From: Silene noctiflora | Lineage: Eukaryota; Streptophyta; Magnoliopsida; Caryophyllales; Caryophyllaceae | NCBI GenBank assembly: GCA_009801015.1 | Contig: VHZZ01008262.1 | Location: 7,299-33,415, forward strand | Length of the DNA stretch: 26,117 nt | Reading direction: 5' to 3' | Shown here: positions 1-9,427 of the stretch, one piece after another | Numbering within the stretch: the first letter of the stretch is position 1 | How the letters are laid out: each line of letters begins with the position of its first letter | Program-made: the position numbers and the translations under genes | Notes under the pieces: model-generated | Told to the model about the DNA's origin: nothing | Seen by the model: the letters and a program-made list of their open reading frames with translations, nothing else | Database searches by the model: none

Positions 1-86
<86 letters not shown>
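1..86. repeat. (TAT)n microsatellite
   Basis: A perfect trinucleotide run of about 28 units begins at the window edge and ends where TATTAC breaks the register at 87. It lies inside or beside the LTR-like sequence that ends at 327. The true length is unknown because the run is cut by the window start. Confidence 0.97.
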
Positions 87-87
<1 letters not shown>

Positions 88-327
88 TAATATTAGGGTA
101 AAGATGTAATTCAGGAAAATTAATAAATATAAATATATTAAGAAATAATTAAGGAATAAGAAAGAAAATGCAATTGCATAAAAATGATTTATGAAATATA
201 AAATAATTAGGACGTATAACACAATTCAAGTTCACAAAAATGCAAATTGTTTTATAAAATTACTTAATTTAAAATACATTTATAAAATGTTGACCGTTGA
301 CCATGACTAAAAATACGGGGTATTACA
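87..327 (-). repeat. Terminal part of a Ty3/gypsy-type LTR
   Basis: Read on the minus strand this begins TGTAATACCCCGTATTTTTA, the usual start of plant chromovirus LTRs. It closely resembles the start of the LTR at 9428-11083, which reads TATAATACTCTGTATTTTTA on the same strand. The LTR would run leftwards through the microsatellite and out of the window. Two W-box cores (TTGACC) lie at 290-295 and 297-302. The rightward neighbour is SIRE-type LTR sequence, so this LTR probably inserted into that one. No target duplication can be checked because the other end is missing. Confidence 0.6.
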
Positions 328-1765
328 GTTCTAATCCTCAATGAATATTGCACAAGGATAATCAAAGATGAAGAATGTCATATTTAGAGTCATGGTGTTA
401 TAAGAGATCTTTAAACTCGGATTATTATCTAAGTACTTCAATATACACAGTGCAGTCCACTGTGGTTTCTAGCTTAGCTTTTATGGAAATATTTCGAAAA
501 TATTTATACTCTTGAAAATCACTTTCCAAACTTTCAACAAACCTTTTACACTTCAGGAAAATCTGGTTTGATCATTTAAATTGAGAAGAAAGCTTTTGAT
601 GTCTTTCAAAAGAGTTTGCTTGCACAAAAACACACTTACCAAAAATGAGTTGTTTGTTTTTACATATTTGGCAAAATTTATGGTTCCCATAAGCACCACC
701 AAATAAGCTCTTTCTGATAAAAAAACATCATCCATTTTTTTTAATGTGTGGGAAGTAAGATTACTTGGAGAAGTAAGCTATATTACTTAAGCAAGGAACT
801 CGTTTCTTGTATAAGGGTCTCGATTTACTTGTATAAGAAACCGTCCCATTTGCTAGTGTTGCCCAAACAAGCTTTAAACAATATTTTTAATATTGGAAAA
901 TTAAATTATGTGATGTTTCAATGTGTGATGTATACACTACTTGGACATTATAAATCTCATGCTTAATTCATTTGGACAAGTGTGCAACAAAAAAGATTTA
1001 AATCGAAAAAGGCATTAAGATTTAATCGAGTAAACTTGCAAAATCATTTAACGATTTCAATACCTTGAGTCGTGTTTTCCAAACTTGAGTCGAGTCTTTT
1101 AAAGAGCTAGTTTGTTGCACAAAAGAAATGTATTCATGTTCGATGATCTCGTGTTAAGAACTTAAACGTTATCTCCACGTTCATTGTGTGAACATAATCA
1201 TATGTCTAGTAACAAACCGAGTAGAACTAAACCAAGTCTTAGGATAGAGTTATTTTAAGCACGAAGCGGACTAGGTTTTGAGCATGGAGTATTTCGGCAA
1301 AGTAACCCAAATCAAAAGTCTTATTCCGGAGTAACTTCAAGCAAGAGTCTTGGAATCGGAGTAGCTTTTAAGCAATATCAACCGGAGTAGGTTAGGGAGT
1401 TATTTTATTATTCGGGGTGGTCTCAGTTTGTATGTATTTAATTCAAAGATGTTTAATAAAATAACCCTGGACGTAGGTTGCGGAGTAGTGACCGAACCAG
1501 TTTTAAAAATATCGTTTGTTTTGTCTATTTACATTTTATTTCCGTTGTACTTTAGCTCTCGATCTTATTTCAGAATCCACTATTGACTACACTGTGACTT
1601 ATACTTGCTGAATTGTTGTTGCATACTTATAATTCTATAGTTGTAAGTATCAACTTCTCCTTTCATCTAAGGGTAGTAAAAAGTTTTTAAGAGTTTGAAA
1701 AGAAGCTTTCACTAAGCTTAAATTTTTAAATAGACACCTAACTCACCCCCTCTCCTCTTTCATCA
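328..1765 (+). repeat. SIRE/Maximus-type Copia LTR, 5' end obscured
   Basis: This stretch is alignable by eye, in opposite orientation, to the solo LTR at 3351-4734. Shared blocks are GATCTCGTGTT near 1147, CAACCGGAGTAGGTT near 1379, AATAACCCTGGACGTAGG at 1460-1477 with GAACCAGTTTTAAAA after it, and a 3' end CACCTAACTCACCCCCTCTC near 1736. The ACCTA(N)TTCACCCCC end and the GGACGTAGG...GAACCA block are familiar from SIRE-type Copia LTRs. The end is placed at the CA of TTTCATCA (1765). No primer site follows, so this is a solo LTR or a fragment. The 5' end seems to have been replaced by the gypsy LTR ending at 327. Confidence 0.6.
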
Positions 1766-2673
1766 TGAGAAATGGTAAAGTTCACTCTCTTTTATTTGGC
1801 TATGATCACTCTCTTTATAGAAGTCATATCTAGGGATGTCACTCTTTCTCATTAATTCTTTCTCCGCCACTGCAAGCTCCACTTTAAAGGTAACTTCTTC
1901 ATATTCACATCGATCAAGAGGTTCATCCAACTTTACATTCTCCACATCAAAGGTCGTGATTTCAAATTAACATTCATAGACGATGTTTATATTATTGGGT
2001 ACAAGTTGTAATATAGGGCGTTCAAAACTCTTTAGAAATGGGCTAGATGTATTTGGTGAGATAACTTCATAGGTTGATTCATAATGGCTCTCAAACCCTT
2101 CTTCCTCATCACTCTCTTCATCACTGGGTTCTTGGAAGGTTTCCAATTGACCCAATTGAGTTGCCAAATTTTGCCCATACTCCACAAGGTTATTAAACTC
2201 ATTATCCCTTGCTTTGGTTTCCTCTTTCACTTACTCAAAGAATTGTTGTTGTGCTCTAAGAATTTGTGGTAACGAGGTTGGCATATCAAGGCTTTGGTTG
2301 TTCTCATGTTGTTGGTGAGTGGGAAATAAGTCAATGATTATCAAGAGTTTGATTTTGGAAGAATTGTTGTTGTGAATGGATATTTGGGTTTTGACATGAA
2401 AAATAGGGGTTATATATGTAGGTCTCCATTGTCGACAAGGTAGGGAAGATATATGTTGGTTTCCTCCTCAAACCCTCTATACCCATTGAAATCGTACCCA
2501 AAATATCTATCATGGCTACACACTCTTTGTGCAAAGCCTTGCATCATCATTATAGCTACAATAATCAAATAAAACTCCAAGTAAATGATTAGAACGGACT
2601 TGAGAAGTTTCTCAAGACAAAAAAACATAAATAAAATAGACAAACAAAATAAGAATTTAAACACGAAACACCA
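1766..2673 (-). pseudogene. Athila-like retroelement leader with degenerate gag-like coding sequence
   Basis: Minus-strand fragments at 2230-1967 and 1945-1763 form one broken reading path. It starts MKEETKARDNEF, has an acidic stretch of repeated Asp, Glu and Ser, and continues past a stop (1968-1966) with VENVKLDEPLDRCEYEEV. Upstream pieces (2727-2331) are rich in Tyr, Asn and Gln. No zinc knuckle, protease or RT is visible. A primer-site-like sequence at 2674-2691 sits just upstream on the minus strand, which suggests the 5' leader and gag-like part of an Athila/Tat-type or non-autonomous LTR element. Copies of this sort often lack pol, but here the downstream part could simply be missing. 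Family assignment is tentative. Confidence 0.4.
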
Positions 2674-2691
2674 TCCTCCGCAACTACGCCA
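2674..2691 (-). promoter_or_regulatory. Primer-binding-site-like sequence (tRNA-Asp type)
   Basis: The minus strand reads TGGCGTAGTTGCGGAGGA, agreeing at 14 of 18 positions with the tRNA-Asp-type primer site of Athila elements. It would prime minus-strand DNA synthesis. The sequence to its right (2692 onward) would then be the end of that element's 5' LTR. Confidence 0.5.
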
Positions 2692-2910
2692 TTTTAGTGA
2701 CCGAGTCCTTACGTTGTTCGCTCTCAAACACAGTTATAAACCTAAACTACCATAATAATAAGTAAAGGTCTATCCACGAGACGGTGTGCTTTGGGTTCTA
2801 AGTCTATCTATTCCGCTTGTGTGGTTTTACAATTGATTGTGTTTTTGGTTTTAACTAATATAACAAATTAAGACAACAAAGACAATGAAGTGAACAATCA
2901 AATAAAAAAA
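2692..2910 (-). repeat. Probable LTR end of the Athila-like element
   Basis: AT-rich noncoding sequence between the primer-like site and the first recognisable LINE codons. By position it should be LTR on the minus strand. The same LTR may resume at 8583 on the far side of the LINE. The LINE start is fixed only to within tens of bases because no target duplication matching the sequence after the LINE poly-A was found. Confidence 0.35.
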
Positions 2911-3350
2911 ACTAGTCTTACAAGTGTTTTGTTGGAAAATATTCAAAAAGAGTTAGTGGATAAACCAGGAAATATTGCGATGATGTAGAGAGAAATGGAA
3001 GTGGCCCAAGAGCTCAAAGAGTTGACAATCGCTAGGGATCACTTTCTCCTTTAGAAAGCTAAAATTCAATGGTCCTTGGAAGGGGATCTTTATACTGCAT
3101 ATTTTCATAATACTATCAAAAATAGAGTGATACTTAATAAGGTGTTATCAATAGAAGATAAGGATGGCCAGCTTTGCACTGAAGGGAATCAAAATCAGCC
3201 AGGTTTTCTGGGGTATTATGAGGATCTCTTGGGAACAGAAACTGTTACAGTTGATGTGAATGTGAGGGTGGTTATAAGAGGAAAATGCTGTACTCAGGAA
3301 CATTGGGCTATCTTGAATACACCTGTGATAAATGATGAAGTTAAACAGTG
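2911..3350 (+). pseudogene. LINE ORF2, linker region before RT
   Basis: One frame reads LLENIQKELVDKPGNIAMM, a stop, REMEVAQELKELTIARDHFLL, a stop, then KAKIQWSLEGDLYTAYFHN and onward to GFLGYYEDLLGTE. The (A)KI(Q/K)W...EGD...T.YFHN motif followed by YYEDLLG is characteristic of the segment between endonuclease and RT in plant L1 ORF2. The two stops lie near 2983 and 3052. The codon series stops at AAACAGTG (3343-3350), where the SIRE-type LTR enters. The same frame resumes after it as CLFSIPKGKSLG. The last codons of the long frame beyond 3350 belong to the LTR and not to the LINE. Confidence 0.85.
3346..3350. repeat. Target-site duplication CAGTG, left copy
   Basis: CAGTG immediately precedes the TG start of the solo LTR and recurs at 4735-4739 immediately after its CA end. 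Joining the flanks through one copy restores LINE coding (Lys-Gln-Cys-Leu-Phe), which confirms the boundaries. Confidence 0.92.
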
Positions 3351-4734
3351 TGAAGAGTTAGGAACGATAAACACCTAAGAGGGGGAGGGAGTGAATTAGG
3401 TGTACCTTTTAAAAATTTTCTCAATTACTTGGTTAAGAATTAACACAAGTATGATTGTAAGGTTCACTTGAGAAACTTAATTGATTGTAAGTTCACAAGA
3501 GTTCCAGCAGGTCTAAGCAACAGTATGAATGACTGTTGCACAGAGCTGACAATGAGATTGATAAGCACAAATGCAACGATAAAAGAACGTAAAAGTAAAT
3601 AAACAAACAAGACAACAANTTTAAAAATTGGTTCAGCTCCTACTCCGGAGCCTACGTCCAACCGTTATTTTATTGCTTGTTTAGAAATTTACTCAAACTT
3701 AACTAAACCGTTACAATACAAATAACTCTCCAACCTACTCCGGTTGCAACTCAAACTTAAAGCTACTCCGCTTCAAGAGTTTGTAAGTTCTATCTCACAG
3801 GTTTACAGGTCTTTTGAATCTCAGTGGTTCACTTGAATGAACATGGAGATTCGCAATTAAAGACTAAACACGAGATCATTGAACATACTCTTATGCAACA
3901 GTGAAGAGAACTGATACTTGGAGATTTTGTAGCTTTGAAAAACAATCGAAGACTTTTGAAAACAGAAAAACGTTTTTGCAAATACTTGAAGATCAAAGCT
4001 CTTAAATGCTAAACTGATTTGCAAAGTTTTACAATGAATGCTCTTAAAAGTCTTAGCAATAAATGAGAAGAAATGAGTCTATTTATAGCGTGAGGTTCAC
4101 AAAGGGTGTGATGTATAATAATCTCATTTCTTCTATTGTCCAAGTGATAAAAGGATGAACTCCACATTGAGAAAAGAAGAATCAGTTTTGCAAGGCTCAA
4201 GAGGGCTGCTGCTTCTTTTCAATGTAAATTGCATTTTCAATAAAACATGGGAACTCTATATTTTGCCAAAAGAGGAAAAAGCAAAAGACCCATTTTTAGC
4301 ATTTTAACACAACTTTTGAGGAGCCAACTTGCAATGTAAGAGTATTCCTTTTGCTGAAAGTTTCTGAAAATTTGTTCTTCAAATTTCAAACCTTTTTGAA
4401 ATATAACTTTAGAAAGGTTTTGAACACTTAGAAATTTTTCGGAAAATTCTCCATACGATAGTACCAGAAACCGTGGTGCAACAGTTCATGAAACTGTTGC
4501 ATGGTTTTGCAATCACTTATGCATAAAAGAGTATATGTTTAACTACCTCGTTTACAACATTCATTCTTAGGCTAGGGCATCTTTGACTTGTCTTCTTCTT
4601 GATTGTCTTGTTATCTTGATTAGCTTGTGGATTGATCATTGAACGGTTTGTTTTGCTAAACAATTTAACTAAGAGGCAAACAATTAAATGACAAATGAAA
4701 AACTTGGCATCATCAACCAATGTATGTTCTAACA
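3351..4734 (-). mobile_element. Solo LTR, SIRE/Maximus-type Copia
   Basis: This 1384-bp unit starts TGAAGAGTTA and ends TTCTAACA, with 5-bp CAGTG duplications outside. Read on the minus strand it starts TGTTAGAACATACATTGG. It has a TATA box (GCTATAAATAG, plus positions 4078-4089), the GGACGTAGG...GAACCA block (3659-3629), and ends with CACCTAATTCACTCCCTCCC then CTCTTAGGTG. That end is typical of SIRE-type Copia LTRs. No internal domain is present, so it is the product of LTR-LTR recombination. A copy in opposite orientation lies at 328-1765. One unresolved base sits at 3619. Confidence 0.88.
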
Positions 4735-4739
4735 CAGTG
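4735..4739. repeat. Target-site duplication CAGTG, right copy
   Basis: Pairs with 3346-3350 around the solo LTR. Confidence 0.92.
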
Positions 4740-4896
4740 CCTTTTTAGTATTCCAAAAGGGAAATCCCTTGGGCTTGAAGATTATACTAGTCAGTTCTAT
4801 AAGGATGGGTGGGGGGGTTGTGGGAGAGGAGGTGTGTGATGCTGTGAAGACTTTTTTTGAAACAGGGAAGTTGTTGCAAGAATTCAACTCTACTAT
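4740..4896 (+). pseudogene. LINE ORF2, start of RT region
   Basis: Reading from the restored junction gives CLFSIPKGKSLGLEDYTSQF, then YKDGWGVVGEEVCDAVKTFF and ETGKLLQEFNST. This is the usual plant L1 series of an F.IP..KS.G.D.....F(Y/F)K..W motif followed by V...FF.TG.LL...N.T just before the LIPK motif of the RT domain. It ends at 4896, where the second LTR enters; the LIPK motif follows at 6640 after the LTR. The usual Pro-Asp after SPG is Leu-Glu here, a small sign of decay. Confidence 0.85.
4892..4896. repeat. Target-site duplication ACTAT, left copy (imperfect)
   Basis: ACTAT precedes the LTR start and ACTGT (6623-6627) follows its end. The single difference is a transition. The LINE frame Asn-Ser-Thr, then Val-Ile-Thr-Leu-Ile-Pro-Lys, is restored across the site. 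Confidence 0.75.
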
Positions 4897-6622
4897 TGTA
4901 ATAACCCAAATATTTAGAGGTTTTCACTTATTTTTACTTAATGTCAATTAAGAACTATATTTCAATGAATTTTCTAATAGCACTTTTTTTTTATGGAAAA
5001 ACAAAAAGATGGCTTTATAAATATTTTATAAAAGGACGGAATCCTTCGTTTGATTCAAATAACCTAGCATATTTAGCCGTGGTCCCTTCGCCTTCTTTTC
5101 TAAATTTGCCTTTGGTCAATTTTCCAAATTGTTCACCCAGTTAACATCTAACAACCTTATTTTATGAAGGCTAATCGGCATCATCAACTCAATTTATTAT
5201 CATATCTCTCTACAACACACTTTTTCTCTTTAATCTCTTCAGACAGCTATGCCCCAAAACCGTTTTGTCAATTTTTAAGGGTTGTCTACTTTCAATCTTA
5301 ATTTTAATTTATGGTAACACGATTCTACTGATCCTAATATTATTATTATTGCTCGAGGTTGTTTGATTACATGCTATGTTATTCTACCTGCGTTTTAATT
5401 TAATTCATGATATATTATGTTGGCTGTTATTACTTATATTAAGATTACTATATTTTATGTTAATTACTTATAGTTTGTGAGATGGGTGCTATGTGACGTA
5501 GCCGTATTTGTGATATGGGTATAGTATTGTGGTTATCGTTAAGGTATTCGCAGATTGAAAAGGATAATAATGGTTGGTTCCAGGTTTAGTGAGTACGGAC
5601 AAATTATTAGCTTCAATTGTGAAATTATGGGATTTGGTTATCTTGAGTACCAATGATGGCAATGGTCATCCATTCGATGACATTAGAATATTACAAATTT
5701 TATGATCTCAGTGATAGTGGTCCAATAAAACGAATTGAATTGGTTGTTGGTTTGGATTCATATTATATTTTTATTATCGTTCTGCTTGTCTAAGACTCGT
5801 GGGTGAGTCGCTTGGAGTTTATACTTTAAGTGTTGAGCACGGTTCTTTGAACCTTTGACGATATTGATATTGACATTGGGATTGGTTACTAGTATTGAGT
5901 TATGGGGTCTTTGTGTCATATTGTGTTTACGGTTTAGAGTGACCATGGTTATTGAGATATTTTAGAGTTGAGATCGATATTGAGATGGATATATTGTTTA
6001 GCGGTTTTATTTCGCCAGTTCACTCACCCCTTGTTTTAGTCTTAGAGTCGACGATGAGAATACGATATTTAGTTACTTGGAGTATTATATTATGAGACGG
6101 AGAAGTGAGTGTGAGTAGTGTGTGACGGAGTAATGAGTAGAGACTTGGTTAATTATTAGGATGAGAGAGCGTGTTATATTATGGAATTAGAACAGAGTTA
6201 GTTTGAAGTACTGGTTAGTTAACGGGGAGTGTTTTTCTTATTCTCTATGTTTATTTTTATTTCTTACGTGTGTTTGTTTCCACACCATGACCAAAAACTA
6301 TTCTGCTTTTTTTGAGATATTATTTGTTACTCAGCTTTCTGGCTGACGTGTTTTCTCTCTTTTGGGCTACTCGTAATGGGGGTAGTTCCATTCTGTCTTC
6401 TGCTTTTATTTCAGGTTACTTCCGCTGCAGTTCAAAAGAATTTTATTTCAAGACAAGATTTTATTTGAAGCTTTGTAAAAGTTTTCGATTTCGAATTGTA
6501 TTATTTTATTTAAAAAGAATTTGTACTGAGAAACTTTGTATATTAATTATAATTTCCCTGTATTTTGGCAGTTTTATATATAAAAGTTGATTTTAATTTA
6601 ACCGAAAATCAAGGGTGTTACA
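4897..6622 (+). mobile_element. Solo LTR, Ty3/gypsy-type
   Basis: A 1726-bp unit starts TGTAATAACCC and ends GGGTGTTACA, the ends seen in plant chromovirus LTRs. It splits the LINE between two adjacent codons. It has no gag, pol, primer site or polypurine tract, so it is a solo LTR. A TATA-like stretch (TTTATAAATATTTTATAAAA) at 5014-5033 followed by pyrimidine-rich sequence fits plus orientation, as does the TGTAATA start and GTGTTACA end shared with better-oriented LTRs in this window. The open frame at 6312-6590 has no recognisable family and is taken as chance. Confidence 0.82.
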
Positions 6623-6627
6623 ACTGT
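6623..6627. repeat. Target-site duplication ACTGT, right copy (imperfect)
   Basis: Pairs with 4892-4896, four of five positions identical. Confidence 0.75.
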
Positions 6628-8474
6628 CATCACACTTATTCCTAAATTGGACAGGCTAACCAGTGTTAAACATTTCAGGCCAATTTCTTGTTATAATGTG
6701 CTTTACAAAACCATTTCTAAATTAATTTGCAAAAGGATGTCTAGGGTGTTACCAGAGGTGATTAACAGAAATCAGGGGGCCTTCATACAAGGTAGGAGCA
6801 TACTTGAAAATATCTTAATATGTCAAAATATGGTCAGGTTATATAATAGGGAACATGTGTTACCTAGATGCATGTTCAAAATGGATTTACAAAAAGCTTA
6901 TGACACAATTGAATGAAGGTTTGTGGACCAAATGTTGGATGCTCTATGCTTCCTTGAAAAATTTAGAAGGATAATAATGGTTTGTGTGACAACTACTACA
7001 TTCTCTTTAAACCTGAATGGTGCTCAATTTGGATACTTTAAAGGAAGGAGAGGGTTAAGACAAGGGAATCTAGTCTCCCTTCTACTTTTTACTATATTTA
7101 TGGAGTACTTGACAAGAGTGTTGGATTTTGCAACACATAAATGGTACTTTCATTTTCATCCTTTGTGTGGAGGGCTCAAATTGAATCATTTATTATTTGA
7201 TGATGATTTATTGATGCTATGTAAGGTATATGTGAGATGTGAGATCTATCATGTTATTGTTGATAGCATTTGCTATATTCCCTGCAACATCAGGTCTTAG
7301 AGTAAATGCAACTAAGTCAGAAGTGGTCTTTAAAGGGGTTGCTGATGAGACAAGGACTGATATTATTCAGGTGTCAGGATTCCATGAAGGGACCCAGCCG
7401 GTGAATTATTTGAGAGTTCTAATCCAAGCAGGGAGGCTTACTAACCAAAATTGTAATGTGCTAGTGGACAAGATTATGAGCAAGATAAGGAGCATTGGGG
7501 ATAGAAAGTCGAGTTATGCTGGGAGGTTAACTATGATCAACTCAATATTTAATACTTTACACAACTACTGGGCGTCCATTTTTCTAATCCCAAAGCTAGT
7601 TATCAAGAGAATTGAGGTTGTCTGCTGGAATTATTTGTGGGGTGGAGGAGTTGAATATAATAGAGCTCTTATGGTATCTTGGCAGAAGGTATGTTGTAGT
7701 AAGAAAAGTGGAGGATTGGGAATCATTGAAGCAGGGGTGTGGAACATTGCTACAGTGGGAAAGTTAGTGAACTGGATTTATACAAAAGCAGATAGACCGT
7801 GGGTCCAATGGATAGACCATGTCTATTTAAAGAGCATTGACTGGAATGTTTATTAGCCTCCTCCTTATTCCTACTCGAATTAGAGGAATATTTGTAAGGT
7901 ACGATGCATTATGGACACAGGTTACTAGAATAATCTTTGGATTTCAGACCCCAAAGGATACTTTATCAGTTCAAGTTACCATTAGTTACAGAGAACACAC
8001 CCACATGTCCAGTGGTACCGGGAGATATGGGACCCTTGGTGTGTTTCCGAACACTCTTTATGGGTTGGCTCATTCAACATGAAGCTCTGAACACATGGGA
8101 GAAGCTTTTCTCTATTGGTGTGAGTGAATCGAGTAACTATGTTATGTGTGAAAGGGATACTGAAACTCATGAACATGTGTTTTCCTTGTGTGAATTTAGT
8201 AACAGAATTCTGTATGGAGTGGACACTTGGTTGCAGGTCAGGATGGATGGCAGCAGTCCAATGCAGGTGCAGGTGTCGTATAGCAAAGTTGGCCTGTTGC
8301 TATTATATCTAGATGGAGAGGAACATATGTCGTCTGGAATGGAGAGTGACCAAACCTGAGAAGTTAATTTTAAAAATTAAGAGGATAGTGCATTCAAGAA
8401 TACAACAACTCCTCCCCAATATTGTTCTGAATTTTGACAAACATTGCCTCTTAAAGATAGATATTATAGTTTGA
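6628..8474 (+). pseudogene. LINE ORF2, reverse transcriptase and C-terminal zinc-binding region
   Basis: The frame opens with VITLIPKLDRLTSVKHFRPI and carries the plant L1 RT motifs in order: SKLICKR, NQGAFIQGRSILENILICQ, motif A (FKMDLQKAYDTIE), GRRGLRQG (motif B), the catalytic box as FDDD (7196-7207) in place of FADD, then GLRVNATKSEVVF, YAGRLTMINS and GGGLG-like SGGLGI. A zf-RVT-like Cys/His pattern (CERDTETHEHVFSLCEF) lies near 8145-8200. The product would copy LINE RNA at nicked target DNA. Damage: the Trp codon after TIE is TGA (6914-6916), RQGD is RQGN, a frameshift lies near 7240-7290 and more shifts near 7857-7940 and 8330-8350. The tail EKLILKIKRIVHSRIQQLLP ends at 8474. Confidence 0.9.
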
Positions 8475-8582
8475 ATATAATATGTAGATCTTATAGAGCC
8501 ATAAGTAGATTGATAAAAATGATTTGTAATGTTTCCCATTTTTATGATTAATGAAAAGCTCACATTCTACCCACAAAAAAAA
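8475..8582 (+). other. LINE 3' untranslated region and poly-A
   Basis: Noncoding sequence follows the last ORF2 codons and ends in an eight-base A-run (8575-8582). The short A tail marks the 3' end of the retroposed copy. Confidence 0.75.
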
Positions 8583-9427
8583 GTATGATGAGTGGGTTCC
8601 TATGGGTGATTAAGGTAACTAGTAGGTTGAGTCGCACGTTGGAAGATAATCTTACTTAGGCGCGGTAGGTTGAGTCTTTCGGTCTAACAACATCTCCAGA
8701 GACTAACACGAGTTAGATTTTGGCCTACACAGGGTCGGTCTACTAGCGATATACAAGTTCTAATCCAATCCAAGGCTTTCAATCTTATGGGTGCATGTAA
8801 ACATGTAGAGAATCATACAAGTTTGTCAAACAAGCATTTCATCAAACAAGTGGTGTGCATATGCTAGAAGTAAGACAAGTATTCAACATATTAACCCAAC
8901 AGACATGTATTATTCCTTAATCAAACTCATATTCCCCCCACTAATCCTAGCAAGGTCACTACTCACTACTCATTATGAAGATCAAATTAACAACTACAAC
9001 AAACACGTAATCTAAATAAAACATAATGAAATAAAACGAGTAATAACAAGGGATTAGATCGAGGGAAATAGAAAAATACCAACTTAATATGTTAAGATGA
9101 ACATGAACAAAGGTGGATCATTGCATAAAGATGAAAGCTTATAACTTAGTCCTCAAATACATACCCAAGAGATCCAAAGTTTAAACTAATAGAAGAGGAA
9201 TTAAAGTAGCAATTATTGAAAGATTAATGTAATTAAACTGTGGAAAGATTAAAAAAATAATACAAGGATTAGATTTAAACTAAGGAAAGATTATCTAACT
9301 AAGAAGGAGCTTCTTGAGACTAATGAAGCATAACTCTAATTTATTACAATGCAACATATTTTTATTAATTACAAAACCAGGGTAGGTGAGGATTAGAAGA
9401 ATGTGGGGGAAAAGCGAAGTATAGCGC
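8583..9427 (-). repeat. Noncoding sequence, probably LTR of the Athila-like element
   Basis: No coding frame or RNA gene is seen in these 845 bases. The sequence is AT-rich. GTAGGTTGAGTC occurs twice (8622-8633 and 8665-8676). Since it resumes right after the LINE poly-A, it should be the same host sequence as 2692-2910, that is, LTR of the minus-strand Athila-like element. This rests on position only and I cannot align the two pieces to each other. Confidence 0.3.

Larger units (their letters stand above)
2911..8582 (+). mobile_element. L1-type plant LINE, 5'-truncated, split by two solo LTRs
   Basis: Three segments (about 2911-3350, 4740-4896, 6628-8474) read in order as the ORF2 linker, RT and C-terminal region of a plant L1-type LINE. 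A noncoding tail follows to an A-run at 8575-8582. The endonuclease domain and ORF1 are absent, as expected from 5' truncation during target-primed reverse transcription. The two gaps are exactly the LTRs at 3351-4734 and 4897-6622. In-frame stops and at least two frameshifts show that it is dead. A flanking target duplication was looked for and not found. Confidence 0.85.

Noticed and set aside
3464..3661. Minus-strand 65-codon frame and other short frames inside the SIRE-type LTR
   Set aside because: They sit in LTR sequence with exact boundaries and contain an unresolved base; no protein similarity is visible.
6312..6590. Open frame of 92 codons as a small gene
   Set aside because: It lies wholly within the solo LTR, is rich in Phe, Leu and Tyr as expected of AT-rich DNA, and resembles no family I know.
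8575..8590. LINE target duplication starting GTATGATGAG
   Set aside because: I searched the sequence before 2911 and found no matching copy, so no duplication is claimed.
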